From: Massilia sp. YIM B02763
Lineage (GTDB): Bacteria > Pseudomonadota > Gammaproteobacteria > Burkholderiales > Burkholderiaceae_D
Assembly (NCBI RefSeq): GCF_030412015.1
Contig: NZ_JASNRD010000021.1
Location: 1-64,000 of the forward strand
Direction: 5' to 3'
DNA: 64,000 nucleotides
Shown here one piece after another: positions 56,853-64,000 of the stretch. How positions within the stretch are numbered: the stretch's first letter is position 1; every line of letters begins with the position of its first letter. Both the position numbers and the translations under genes were made by a program. The notes below the pieces were generated by a model. It did no database searches and had not been told where the DNA came from. It saw nothing but the letters and a program-made list of their open reading frames with translations.

Positions 56853-57620
56853 TTAGAACGACTGCCCACTACGATGATCAATCACACGCTGGACAACTAC
56901 GCCTATGATTTCTATGTTCAGCGAATCAAAAGGAATAGGGCTAAAAGGTGCCGCAGAATCGAGAGGTACAAGCATTGCGGTTGGTAAGCCAGGTTCGCGG
57001 ACCAAACGACGCAAGCCAGCTTCATTTTCAGCGCCGCGTTGTCGGAATATCACATCCGCGCCGTTAGGAATAACGTCGGCTGTATGCGGAGCTGCTTCAA
57101 ATATGACGATGCAGCCAGCCGGATAGGCTGCATTGTCTGGCTTTGTACCTGGGTAACGAACAGCGGTATGGCGACCAAAAAAATTTTCCGCAAAAGGGAC
57201 GAAACGATCTAGATCTGCTGACTGTCGTTCGTTACTTGGACTCTCGTTGTAGACCAGCTTGGGAGCTTGCCAAATTTTGTCCCACTCCTGAACGTACAAC
57301 AACGAGATCTTGGTAGCGATTTTGGGGATCTTAGCGCGTTGCTGATCCAGATAACTAAGAGTATCTTGCGTATTGCCAGTGGCGAGCCACGTTGCGTCAA
57401 CATTAAGTACCTGCGCGATCTTTGCCACCATACCCTCGCGCGGAAATTGGCGGCCGTTTTCGTACATAGAAATGTTGCGCACGTCGATACCGAGCCTGTT
57501 AGCCACGTCCTCTTGAGTCAACTTTGCGTTACGTCTCGCGTCCAAGATGCGCATAGCGAATTCATGATTTGGTCCGTCAATAACATGTACCATGTAGCTC
57601 ACCGCTCGTAAAGTTTCCAA
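56853..57620 (-). CDS. XRE-S24 (LexA/CI-like) repressor lacking the cleavage dyad
   Basis: This regulator of about 255 residues has an N-terminal HTH_3 domain (MRILDARRNAKLTQEDVANRLGIDVRNISMYE, about residues 24-80). The C-terminal fold is similar to the S24 peptidase domain of phage CI proteins. In family members the self-cleavage Ser and Lys lie in GDSM and KR motifs; here the matching places read PGTKPD and RRLVREP. The protein therefore may not self-cleave and SOS induction would fail. A Met at residue 10 is an alternative start. Upstream is a promoter with two palindromic operators, as expected for an autoregulated repressor. Confidence 0.8.
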   Translation of the reverse strand: METLRAVSYMVHVIDGPNHEFAMRILDARRNAKLTQEDVANRLGIDVRNISMYENGRQFPREGMVAKIAQVLNVDATWLATGNTQDTLSYLDQQRAKIPKIATKISLLYVQEWDKIWQAPKLVYNESPSNERQSADLDRFVPFAENFFGRHTAVRYPGTKPDNAAYPAGCIVIFEAAPHTADVIPNGADVIFRQRGAENEAGLRRLVREPGLPTAMLVPLDSAAPFSPIPFDSLNIEIIGVVVQRVIDHRSGQSF

Positions 57621-57674
57621 AAATACAACTACAACTTCATATTTTTCGGAAAATATTTAAATATTGTTCGTTGA

Positions 57675-57714
57675 AACATCATACATGATGTTCTTAAGAA
57701 GTCAACATCATGTT
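57675..57714 (-). promoter_or_regulatory. repressor promoter with two operator palindromes
   Basis: On the minus strand a -35 TTGACT (57700-57705) and a -10 TATGAT (57678-57683) are separated by 16 bp. Operator 1, AACATCATACATGATGTT (57675-57692), covers the -10. Operator 2, AACATCATGTT (57704-57714), overlaps the -35. Both share the half-site AACAT. The layout is typical of an autorepressed promoter of the repressor gene at 57620. Confidence 0.75.
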
Positions 57715-58546
57715 TGTGCTCGTCGGTTTGGTTGACCGGGGCTCGCGTTCTAAGGTTCCCTCTCTGCCTCGCTCCTGCAGGACTACTAGTTGATGGATCA
57801 CTATCTAGACTCGAAACAAATGCGCAGTTTTCGAAGTCGATCTCAACGTCCACTATGGGTCGAATCCGGAAGTAGAGGAGATGCGATACCTGTAAGCCCT
57901 TGGGTCTGCACGCCCCCTGACACACACTGACGCGGTAAATACCCTTAGCCAGCTGAACTCAGTCGGATCTGACACCGACCTCTGGGGTTCTTCGAGAAAT
58001 CCAAGTCTCTTACAACGAAATTTTGCGTTGCTGGTTCGCTCGATCCAGCCAGTCCACACTGCTCCGTCCCTCAACAGGTGTGCTGACTGTGCAGGGTGTG
58101 CGCGTCACTGGCCTTCCCTCACCTGACAAGGTGCTGGATGTACTGGCCGCCTCGCTACCTGCCATCAACAAAGCGTGCCGGATGTGCTGGGTGCGCCGAC
58201 TACTTCTCCACTCTCCCATCAAAGACGTACTGGGTGTGCTGGGTGTGCAGGGTGTGCAGCCCCAATAGCCGTTCCCATCAATAGATGTGCCCGATGTGCC
58301 GGCTGTGCAGGGCACTCCGGCCCGTCCTGCGCAAAAAGCCTTTGCCAGCAGCCACCACGACCAGAAATGGACCGGACAGCTCAGCGACTTCCGGCCGGAC
58401 TCGCTCACCGGCCGATGTCGCTCGCCAGACCTCACTCATTGGACCGTGAACGCTCCGGCCACGGCCTGAAACACGGATTCGAACTTCCCGGAACACCGCC
58501 AGCGCTTCCCATCAGCGTATCAACCTACCATCGAGAACCTTCAATA
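57715..58546. other. noncoding stretch upstream of integrase B
   Basis: No supported gene is present. The stretch contains the dense TGTGC arrays, and from about 58370 it is similar to the leader before integrase A (40735-40930). Confidence 0.55.
58079..58312. repeat. 9-bp iterated motif TGTGCNNNN, four clusters before integrase B
   Basis: Exact TGTGC copies stand at 58079/58088/58097, 58183, 58235/58244/58253 and 58286/58295/58304, all in 9-bp phase within each cluster; copies with one change add to them. The unit and phase match those at 40006 and 50661. Confidence 0.72.
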
Positions 58547-59284
58547 ATGAACAGACAATTTCGCTTCAACAAAAAACTTATCGATGCCCTCCCGCCGCAT
58601 CCCGAGGACGCCAAGGCCAAAGAAAGCGAGTATTCCGATACCGAGGTCGCGGGGCTGCGCATCATCGTCAATCGGCGTGGCCGCAAGTATTTCCTCTTCC
58701 GTTACTCCTTCGACGGTGCCAAGCGCAGCATGAAGCTGGGCGACTATCCACAGATGGATGTTGGGAACGCTAGGCAGCGCGCACTGGACTGTCGCCGTCA
58801 AGTCGCTACCCGGACCGACCCGCAGGCTGCGGCAGCGACTTCGGCGGCCGCTCGGCTGACGCTACGTGAGTTCGTGACCAATGATTACCTGCCTCACGCC
58901 TACGCCACCAAGCGTAGCGCCAAGGACGACGACGGGCGAATGCGCAACCTGCTTCCCGACTTCGGCGATCTTCCTCTAGCAGAAATCACAAGCCATTCCA
59001 TCCAGCAGTTCCATGACCGGTTACGCGTGCAGAAATGTGCTGCCACGGCGAACCGACATCTTGCGCTCCTAAAGCGGTGCTTCAACCTGGCCATTATCTG
59101 GGGCAAGCTCGACGGACGTAATCCAGCAAAAGGGATACGCATGCATCAGGAAAATAGTCAGCGACAACGCTACCTATCAGGCACTATGGAAACCATTAAC
59201 AAGATTTTGCTCTTCCAACGAAAACGCCAGCCTTCCGGCTGGCGTTTTTGTTTTCTACCCAAGCAGGTTAGCATCAGTACATGA
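58547..59284 (+). pseudogene. tyrosine recombinase integrase of element B, truncated
   Basis: The first 211 or so residues closely match integrase A (the MNRQFRFNKKLIDALPPHPE start is identical), covering the arm-binding and SAM-like domains. The homology stops at 59180, and the frame runs on into unrelated sequence to 59284. All catalytic residues (R-H-R-Y) are missing, so it cannot recombine; integrase A might act in trans on B's sites. Confidence 0.9.
59225..59250 (+). terminator. native tRNA-Lys terminator displaced by the island
   Basis: Stem CGCCAGCC/GGCTGGCG with a TTCC loop is followed by TTTTTG. It is nearly the same as the hairpins after tRNA-Lys 1 and 3. It would have followed tRNA-Lys 2 before the island inserted, and so marks the resumption of core sequence. 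Confidence 0.85.
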
Positions 59285-60413
59285 TCTTCCCACCCTCGGT
59301 AATGATGCTCAAGTCCACATAATCCGACCCATTGTGATCCCCCGCCCCGAACGTGACCGTATAGCCGCCCAGGTTATACGCCCCCATGGTCTCCAGCGCA
59401 TGGATGAAATTCTTGCGCGTCGGCTCGCCCTTCACGTGGCGCAGGCCTTCGACGAAGACCTTGGCGGCCATGAAGCCTTCCAGGCTGGCGTAGTCGGCCT
59501 CGCGGCCGGACTTGGTGAGGTAGAGCTTGCGGTATTCCTTGACGACGCCCAGCTTGTCGTCCCACGGCGACGGGATCACCTGCGAGATCATCACGCCGCG
59601 CGCTTCCGGGCCCAGCTCGCTGGCCAGTGCGCGGCTGCCGACGAAGGAGACGTTCCAGAAGAACGGCACGCTGGCCGCGTCCTTGCGCATGGCGCGGATG
59701 AAGGCGGCGCTGGATTTGTAGGCCGAGATCATGACGACGGCGCGCGGCGCGGCCGCCTTCATCCTGGCGACGGCGGCAGCGACGTCGGTGCTGTTGCGCT
59801 CCACCGATGCCGTCGCGAAGACCGCCAGCTTGCGCTTCTTGAGGGCCTGCGTCACGCCTTCCAGGCCGGCCTTGCCGTAGGCGTCGTTCTGGTACAGCAC
59901 GGCGATCTGCTTGCTGGCGCCGATGGCTTCCAGGTGCTCGACGATCTTTTCCGTCTCTTGCGCATAGCCGTCGCGGATGTTGAAGATGTTCCTGTCGAAC
60001 GGTGCGCGGAACGATTGTGCGCCCGTCATGGGAGCGAAGAACGGGATGCCCTTGCCGACCCAGGGCAGCGCCGCGTTCGAGGTAGGCGTGCCGACGTAGC
60101 CGAACAGGGCGAATACCTGTTCCTTGTCGACCAGCGCGGCGGTGTTGGCGCCGGCGCGGGTCGGATCGTAGCCATCGTCCAGCGTCGTGAGGACGATCTG
60201 GCGCCCGTTCACGCCGCCGGCCGCATTGACCGATTCGAAATACGCGAGCGCGCCGTCGCGCATCGCCGTGCCCAGCGCCGACGCGGGGCCGGACAGCGCG
60301 GCGGACTGGCCCAGCACGATGGCCTTGTCGGTGACGCCGTTGTCGGCCAGGACGCCACCCGCCGCAAGCACGAGGCCGAGGGCGGCGCATGTTTTGGTGA
60401 AATAGCTTAGCAA
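59274..60413 (-). CDS. branched-chain amino acid-type ABC transporter substrate-binding protein
   Basis: This periplasmic binding protein of the Peripla_BP_6 (LivK) family is 379 residues long. A signal peptide (about 1-23, ending in VLADNG) is followed by VTDKAIVLGQSAALSGPASALG, the classic opening. GVNGRQIVLTTLDDGYDP and the alternating two-lobe fold lie after it. It may deliver ligand to the livHMGF permease or another permease, since no permease gene lies beside it. The ligand is not predictable. Confidence 0.9.
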   Translation of the reverse strand: MLSYFTKTCAALGLVLAAGGVLADNGVTDKAIVLGQSAALSGPASALGTAMRDGALAYFESVNAAGGVNGRQIVLTTLDDGYDPTRAGANTAALVDKEQVFALFGYVGTPTSNAALPWVGKGIPFFAPMTGAQSFRAPFDRNIFNIRDGYAQETEKIVEHLEAIGASKQIAVLYQNDAYGKAGLEGVTQALKKRKLAVFATASVERNSTDVAAAVARMKAAAPRAVVMISAYKSSAAFIRAMRKDAASVPFFWNVSFVGSRALASELGPEARGVMISQVIPSPWDDKLGVVKEYRKLYLTKSGREADYASLEGFMAAKVFVEGLRHVKGEPTRKNFIHALETMGAYNLGGYTVTFGAGDHNGSDYVDLSIITEGGKIMY

Positions 60414-60625
60414 GACGAGAGACCCCTCATGAAAGTAGTTGCATACTAACTGAGTCTGATTTCTGACTGGAAAGAACTTATCGGGATGTTGTGCAAATGC
60501 GGCAGTGGATCGCGCCGCTGGGCCGATTTATCGTCATTTGCAGAAACTGTTCTCTTCGGAACAGGATTTTTCTCATGCAACGTGCGGCACATAATCGTTC
60601 CATTCTTTGCACAGGAAGAACTATC

Positions 60626-61405
60626 ATGAAAATGGCTTCACCCGATCCCTACGGCGGCTACGTCATCGCCACGCAAACCGGTTCGCTGCCGATGGGCGGC
60701 ACCGTCGCCGACACGCCCATCTATGCGTTGCGCCGCCTCCCGCCCGGCATGCTGGCCTCCGCCGGCGCGGCCGCCGCGGCGGTGCGCAGCGATATCGACA
60801 TCGGCGGCCAGCTCGCCTTCGTCATCGACAACGTCCTCAGCGAAACCGCCTGCCGTACCCTGATCGACATCGGCGAGCATTTCGGCTTCCGCGACGAGGC
60901 GCCCGGCATCAGCACGCCGCCCGGCATGCGCATGAACCAGGCGCTGCACTGGATGGCCGACCCCGAGCTGCTGGAACACATCTACCAGGCAATCGGGCCG
61001 CTGTTGCCGCAAACCCTGCACGGCCGGGCCCTGTGGCCGAAGCTGAGCCAGCGCATCAATTTGTACAAGTACCGCGATGGCGACGTCTTCAATCGCCACA
61101 CCGATGGCGACTGGCCGGGATTCGGCTTCGCCACCGACCGGATCGGCATCGAGGAATGGCTGGGCGGCCGCTCGCAGCTGACGATGCTGCTGTACCTGAA
61201 TGGTCCGGAAGACGGCGTGCAGGGCGGCGCCACCCGCCTCTACGGCGATGGCGGCGCGGTCGTCGATGTCACGCCGAAAGCCGGCTCCGCGCTGTTTTTC
61301 CAGCATGGCTTCCGACACGGGTCGGTCGTGCACGCCGGACTGCAGGTGCATGGCGACACGCCCAAGTATGTGGCGCGGATTAACGTTCTCTACGACAGCC
61401 TTTGA
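60626..61405 (+). CDS. 2-oxoglutarate/Fe(II)-dependent oxygenase
   Basis: This 259-residue protein resembles prolyl-4-hydroxylase-type enzymes. The iron ligands appear as H158 and D160 (FNRHTDGDW) and H236 (VVHAGLQV). A downstream Lys/Arg (K247 or R251) would hold 2-oxoglutarate. MLLYLNGPEDGVQGGATRLYG is the usual double-stranded helix strand. AGGAAG precedes the ATG at 60626. The gene overlaps slightly with, or sits just before, a GloA-like gene. The substrate is unknown. Confidence 0.85.
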   Translation: MKMASPDPYGGYVIATQTGSLPMGGTVADTPIYALRRLPPGMLASAGAAAAAVRSDIDIGGQLAFVIDNVLSETACRTLIDIGEHFGFRDEAPGISTPPGMRMNQALHWMADPELLEHIYQAIGPLLPQTLHGRALWPKLSQRINLYKYRDGDVFNRHTDGDWPGFGFATDRIGIEEWLGGRSQLTMLLYLNGPEDGVQGGATRLYGDGGAVVDVTPKAGSALFFQHGFRHGSVVHAGLQVHGDTPKYVARINVLYDSL

Positions 61406-61416
61406 TCGGAATCACG

Positions 61417-61836
61417 ATGAAATATCTACACACCATGGTGCGCGTCACCGATCTCGACGCTTCCCTCGCCTTCTACCGGGACGCGCTGGGCCTGGAAGTC
61501 GTCAAGCAGTTCGACCAGCCGCAAGGCCGCTTCACGCTGGTCTACCTGGCGGCGCCGGGCGACCACCAGGCCCAGATCGAGCTGACCTACAACTGGGATC
61601 CCGAGCACTACACGGGGGGCAGGAATTTCGGCCACGTGGCGTTCGAGGTCGACGACATCTATGCCGCCTGCCGGCGCCTCATGGAACATGGCGTGACAAT
61701 CAGCCGTCCGCCGCGGGACGGCTGGATGGCTTTCGTGCGCTCGCCCGACAATATTTCGATCGAGCTCCTGCAGCGTGGCGGCGGACTGGCGCCCGCGGAA
61801 CCCTGGGTGTCGATGCCCAACAGCGGCACCTGGTAG
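61417..61836 (+). CDS. gloA: lactoylglutathione lyase (glyoxalase I)-like
   Basis: This detoxification enzyme of 139 residues converts the methylglyoxal-glutathione adduct to lactoylglutathione. Metal ligands fit H5, E55 (QIELTYNW), H73 (FGHVAFEV) and E116 (ISIELLQ). MKYLHTMVRVTDLDASLAFY is the family start. GGA lies upstream of the ATG at 61417. It is co-oriented with the oxygenase gene, spaced 11 bp, so they are likely co-transcribed. Confidence 0.9.
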   Translation: MKYLHTMVRVTDLDASLAFYRDALGLEVVKQFDQPQGRFTLVYLAAPGDHQAQIELTYNWDPEHYTGGRNFGHVAFEVDDIYAACRRLMEHGVTISRPPRDGWMAFVRSPDNISIELLQRGGGLAPAEPWVSMPNSGTW

Positions 61837-61837
61837 T

Positions 61838-62800
61838 TCACGCGGCCGCCACGCCCACCTCCACCCGGTTGCGCCCGCCCTTCTTGGCCGCGTACAGCGC
61901 CTTGTCGGCCGCCTCGATCAGCGCCTCGGCCGTGTTCAGGCCTTCGGGCCGGAACGCCGCCACGCCGATGCTGAGCGTGACCATCGGCCAGTGCGCCGCC
62001 GGCGCATGCTTCAATTGCAGCGAGGCCACATGCTCGCGGATCGTGTTGGCGTGGGCCTCGGCCTGTTCCAGCGTCGTGTCGGGCAGGATGGCGGCGAATT
62101 CCTCGCCGCCGTAGCGCGCGGCGACGTCGGCCGGGCGCTTGAGCATCGCGGCCAGCGCCTGGGCCACCTGCGTCAGGCAGGCGTCGCCCTGCTGGTGGCC
62201 GAAGAAATCGTTGTAGGCCTTGAAGGAATCGATGTCGACCAGCAGCAGCGCCAGCTCTCCCCGCGCGCGCTGGGCGCGGCGCAGTTCGCGGTCCAGGGCG
62301 ACGTCGAAGTAGCGGCGGTTGGCGATGCCCGTCAGGCCGTCCACGTAGGAACGGGCGCGCAGCGATTCGGCATGGTCGAGCAGGCGCTTTTCGCGCTCGA
62401 CGGTGCCGCTGACGTCGCGGATCTCGACCAGGCAGAAGCGCTCGCCATGTTCCTTGAACGACGTCACGCTGACGGCCTGGTCGATGCGCGGGCCGTCGAA
62501 GCTGCCCGCTTCGCGCAGCGGGAACGGGGTGCGGTTGTCCGTCGACGGAACCGTGCAGGCGTGGTCCTCGGACAGCGCACCCAATATCGCCGCCTCGACG
62601 CGCGAGCCGCGCAGTTCCGGGAACACGTCGAACAGCGAATGGCCGCGCACCCGGGCGGCCGCGCGGCCGGAGCGCGGCACCATCCAGTTGTTCCACAGGA
62701 CGATCCGGTGCTCGGCATCGAGCACGACGATCCCGCTCTGGACGAGGTTAACGGCGCGCTCGGACAGCGCGGCAAAGGTTTCGGTTTCGGTCAGGAACAC
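61838..62800 (-). CDS. PAS-GGDEF diguanylate cyclase
   Basis: This 320-residue signalling enzyme should make cyclic di-GMP. An N-terminal PAS-like sensor (about 15-130: LVQSGIVVLDAEHRIVLWNNWMV) precedes the GGDEF domain (about 150-320) with the active-site RYGGEEF. The start of the GGDEF domain reads YVDGLTGIANRRYFD. There is no membrane segment. It converges with gloA, two bases apart at the stop codons. Confidence 0.92.
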   Translation of the reverse strand: MFLTETETFAALSERAVNLVQSGIVVLDAEHRIVLWNNWMVPRSGRAAARVRGHSLFDVFPELRGSRVEAAILGALSEDHACTVPSTDNRTPFPLREAGSFDGPRIDQAVSVTSFKEHGERFCLVEIRDVSGTVEREKRLLDHAESLRARSYVDGLTGIANRRYFDVALDRELRRAQRARGELALLLVDIDSFKAYNDFFGHQQGDACLTQVAQALAAMLKRPADVAARYGGEEFAAILPDTTLEQAEAHANTIREHVASLQLKHAPAAHWPMVTLSIGVAAFRPEGLNTAEALIEAADKALYAAKKGGRNRVEVGVAAA

Positions 62801-62960
62801 GGCATCGCTTGATGTCTACGGATCAATCGATAATACCGTAAATCAATGCTCGCAAGAACATGCGATGAAGGCCATCATGCCAGGCCAAGCGGACAATTGT
62901 TGCCAATTTTCACGCAAACACTTGGCCGGGAGCCGTCGAGCCGCTATAATGCTCGCCGTC

Positions 62961-63036
62961 GGGTCGTTAGCTCAGTTGGTAGAGCAGCGGACTTTTAATC
63001 CGTTGGTCGCTGGTTCGAGCCCAGCACGGCCTACCA
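62961..63036 (+). tRNA. tRNA-Lys(UUU), copy 3
   Basis: This 76-nt tRNA with encoded CCA and anticodon UUU is identical to copy 1. A good promoter stands before it: TTGGCC (62922-62927) and TATAAT (62945-62950) with 17 bp between them. The T stem is fully paired. Confidence 0.96.
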
Positions 63037-63049
63037 GATTCAGCGAAAA

Positions 63050-63074
63050 CGCCAGCCTTCGGGCTGGCGTTTTT
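63050..63074 (+). terminator. tRNA-Lys 3 terminator
   Basis: The 8-bp CGCCAGCC/GGCTGGCG stem with a TTCG loop is followed by TTTTTG. Confidence 0.92.
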
Positions 63075-63139
63075 GTTTTCACGTCCTGCAAGGCATGCGG
63101 CGCGCCGCCCTGCGACTGCAGGCGCGGCGCGCCATGCCG

Positions 63140-63742
63140 TCACGCCGGCATGTCGATGCCTACCAGCCCGCGCTGCGCCGCCAGCACCACCGCCTGCGTG
63201 CGCGCCGAGGCGCCCAGCTTGGTCATCAGGCTGCGCAGGTGCCACTTGACGGTGCCTACCTCGATGCCCAGGTCGCGTGCGATGCGCTTGTTGCAGTGGC
63301 CCTTGGCCAGCAGCTGCAGCACGTCGCTCTCGCGGTTGGTCAGGCGGTCGCCCGGCAGGCCGTCGCGGATGCGCTCGACCACGGTCGGGCACAGGTAGCG
63401 CGAACCGGTCAGCACGTAGCGCACGGCGTGCTGCAGCTGGGCCGCCGAGGTATCCTCGAGCAGGTAGCCGCCCACGCACACTTCCAGCGCGCGGCGCACG
63501 TCCCACTCCTTGTCGCGGTTGGTCACGACCAGCACTTCCTGGCCGCGGCCCCGGCCGGCCGAGGTGCGCGCCAGTTCCAGGCCGGTGTCGTAGTCGGTGA
63601 CGACGACGTCGGCCCCGGCCATCGACTCCGGCTGCTCGGCGTGCAGGGTGACCAGCCATTCCTTCGATTGCAGCAATGCCGCCAAGCCGGCGCTCATGGC
63701 CGGATGGACGTGCATGACGTGGATCGTTTTCATCGTGTTCAT
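63140..63742 (-). CDS. LuxR-family response regulator
   Basis: This 200-residue two-component regulator has an N-terminal receiver-like domain (about 5-115) with VVTDYDTGLEL as the likely phospho-acceptor region. The C-terminal LuxR helix-turn-helix (about 135-195) is LTNRESDVLQLLAKGHCNKRIARDLGIEVGTVKWHLRSLM. AGGAGA-like bases precede the ATG. No sensor kinase gene lies beside it; the kinase may be elsewhere. It ends 21 bp from the next minus-strand frame. Confidence 0.9.
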   Translation of the reverse strand: MNTMKTIHVMHVHPAMSAGLAALLQSKEWLVTLHAEQPESMAGADVVVTDYDTGLELARTSAGRGRGQEVLVVTNRDKEWDVRRALEVCVGGYLLEDTSAAQLQHAVRYVLTGSRYLCPTVVERIRDGLPGDRLTNRESDVLQLLAKGHCNKRIARDLGIEVGTVKWHLRSLMTKLGASARTQAVVLAAQRGLVGIDMPA

Positions 63743-63763
63743 GCGGTTCTCCTGCGGATCGGT

Positions 63764-64000
63764 TCAAGCAAAACGGATGTCGCTGACGACGATCGACACC
63801 ACCAGCGGCTCGGCATTGTGGCTGCCGTCCGGATTGCGCACGTAGATCATGTGGCGGGTCGGCAGCGCGATGCCGTCGACGGTGGTGTAGTCCGAGAAAT
63901 AGTGCACGGCCGGCGTGCCGCCGTTGATGTCGACGTCGTAGTCGTGGCGGCGCAGCCTGGCATCCGCGCCGAAGTAGAACGTCTGCACGCGGCTGTGCGT
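63764..64000 (-). CDS. hypothetical protein, C-terminal part (runs off the window)
   Basis: The reading frame is open to the window edge (position 64000), and its apparent GTG start is internal. The visible 78 residues contain HDYDVDINGGTPAVHYF and GIALPTRHMIYVRNPDG. This beta-rich pattern occurs in uncharacterised proteins. No function is assigned. The stop lies 21 bp before the LuxR gene start on the same strand, so they may share an operon. Confidence 0.7.
   Translation of the reverse strand, partial: THSRVQTFYFGADARLRRHDYDVDINGGTPAVHYFSDYTTVDGIALPTRHMIYVRNPDGSHNAEPLVVSIVVSDIRFA

Larger units (their letters stand above)
50946..59180. mobile_element. integrative element B, right part deleted
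   Basis: The left end copies element A's left end: the AAGCCCACGAA hairpin and the paired CTGGTC half-sites lie just after the tRNA 3' end. Cargo is a set of restriction and defence-type genes and a repressor. The integrase at the right end is 90% or so similar to integrase A over the part retained but is cut at 59180. Everything to its right, including an attachment site, is gone. Element B is therefore probably immobile by itself. Confidence 0.78.

Noticed and set aside
58079-58312. The TGTGC clusters as a CRISPR array.
   Set aside because: The unit is only 9 bp with no uniform spacer length, and no cas gene is present. It is a short tandem motif.
35808-59250. A complete prophage.
   Set aside because: No capsid, terminase, tail or lysis genes were found; the genes fit satellite-like integrative elements with defence cargo.

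Overview
The window reads as a GC-rich betaproteobacterial chromosome, most like Massilia or a related Oxalobacteraceae genus. The support is a phasin for polyhydroxyalkanoate granules, the fkpB-ispH pair, a KaiC-like ATPase beside a hybrid histidine kinase, a livHMGF amino-acid transporter, rpmB-rpmG, and dispersed paired REP-like palindromes. The genus is inferred from gene content and style, not from a marker gene.

Positions 1-35.8 kb are core chromosome. In order they hold: a PBP7-type peptidase; a GMC oxidoreductase with two glycosyltransferases; a nitroreductase and EamA exporter; phaP; livHMGF; fkpB-ispH; two AraC regulators around an SDR gene; a FAD monooxygenase; radC; the KaiC/hybrid kinase pair; rpmB-rpmG; an acyl desaturase; an MscS channel; RsmB-like methyltransferase with purN; barstar-like and glycine-zipper proteins; a spermidine-synthase-like gene with a GspE-type ATPase; and a tRNA-Lys. 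A 1045-residue multi-PAS hybrid kinase and a second tRNA-Lys close the region.

Positions 35.9-59.2 kb are a genomic island inserted at the 3' end of the second tRNA-Lys gene. It appears to be two related integrative elements in tandem. Element A (35884-50945) begins in the tRNA and ends at a displaced 46-nt tRNA-Lys 3' end. It carries an fdhA module between IS903-like ends, IS relics, a tyrosine integrase, a DUF927 protein, an AlpA regulator, a second integrase, a retron-like reverse transcriptase operon, and an unknown gene cluster with a nucleotidyltransferase-fold protein. Element B (from 50946) starts with the same left-end sequence. It carries an Mrr-like restriction enzyme, a DUF6979 protein, an AAA ATPase/HNH pair resembling Septu (PtuAB), a broken DUF6998-like gene, another HNH protein, and a repressor with a clear promoter/operator. 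It ends in a second copy of the integrase, truncated at 59180. The chromosome resumes at 59225 with the terminator that would originally have followed the tRNA. The island is therefore a tRNA-anchored defence island. Clusters of a 9-bp iterated motif (TGTGCNNNN) lie beside both integrases and near the right end of A, and look like binding sites of the element's own recombination or replication proteins.

Positions 59.2-64 kb return to core-like sequence: a branched-chain-type ABC substrate-binding protein, a 2OG-Fe(II) oxygenase, a GloA-like lyase, a PAS-GGDEF diguanylate cyclase, a third tRNA-Lys, a LuxR response regulator, and a protein running off the window edge. No CRISPR array or rRNA gene was seen.
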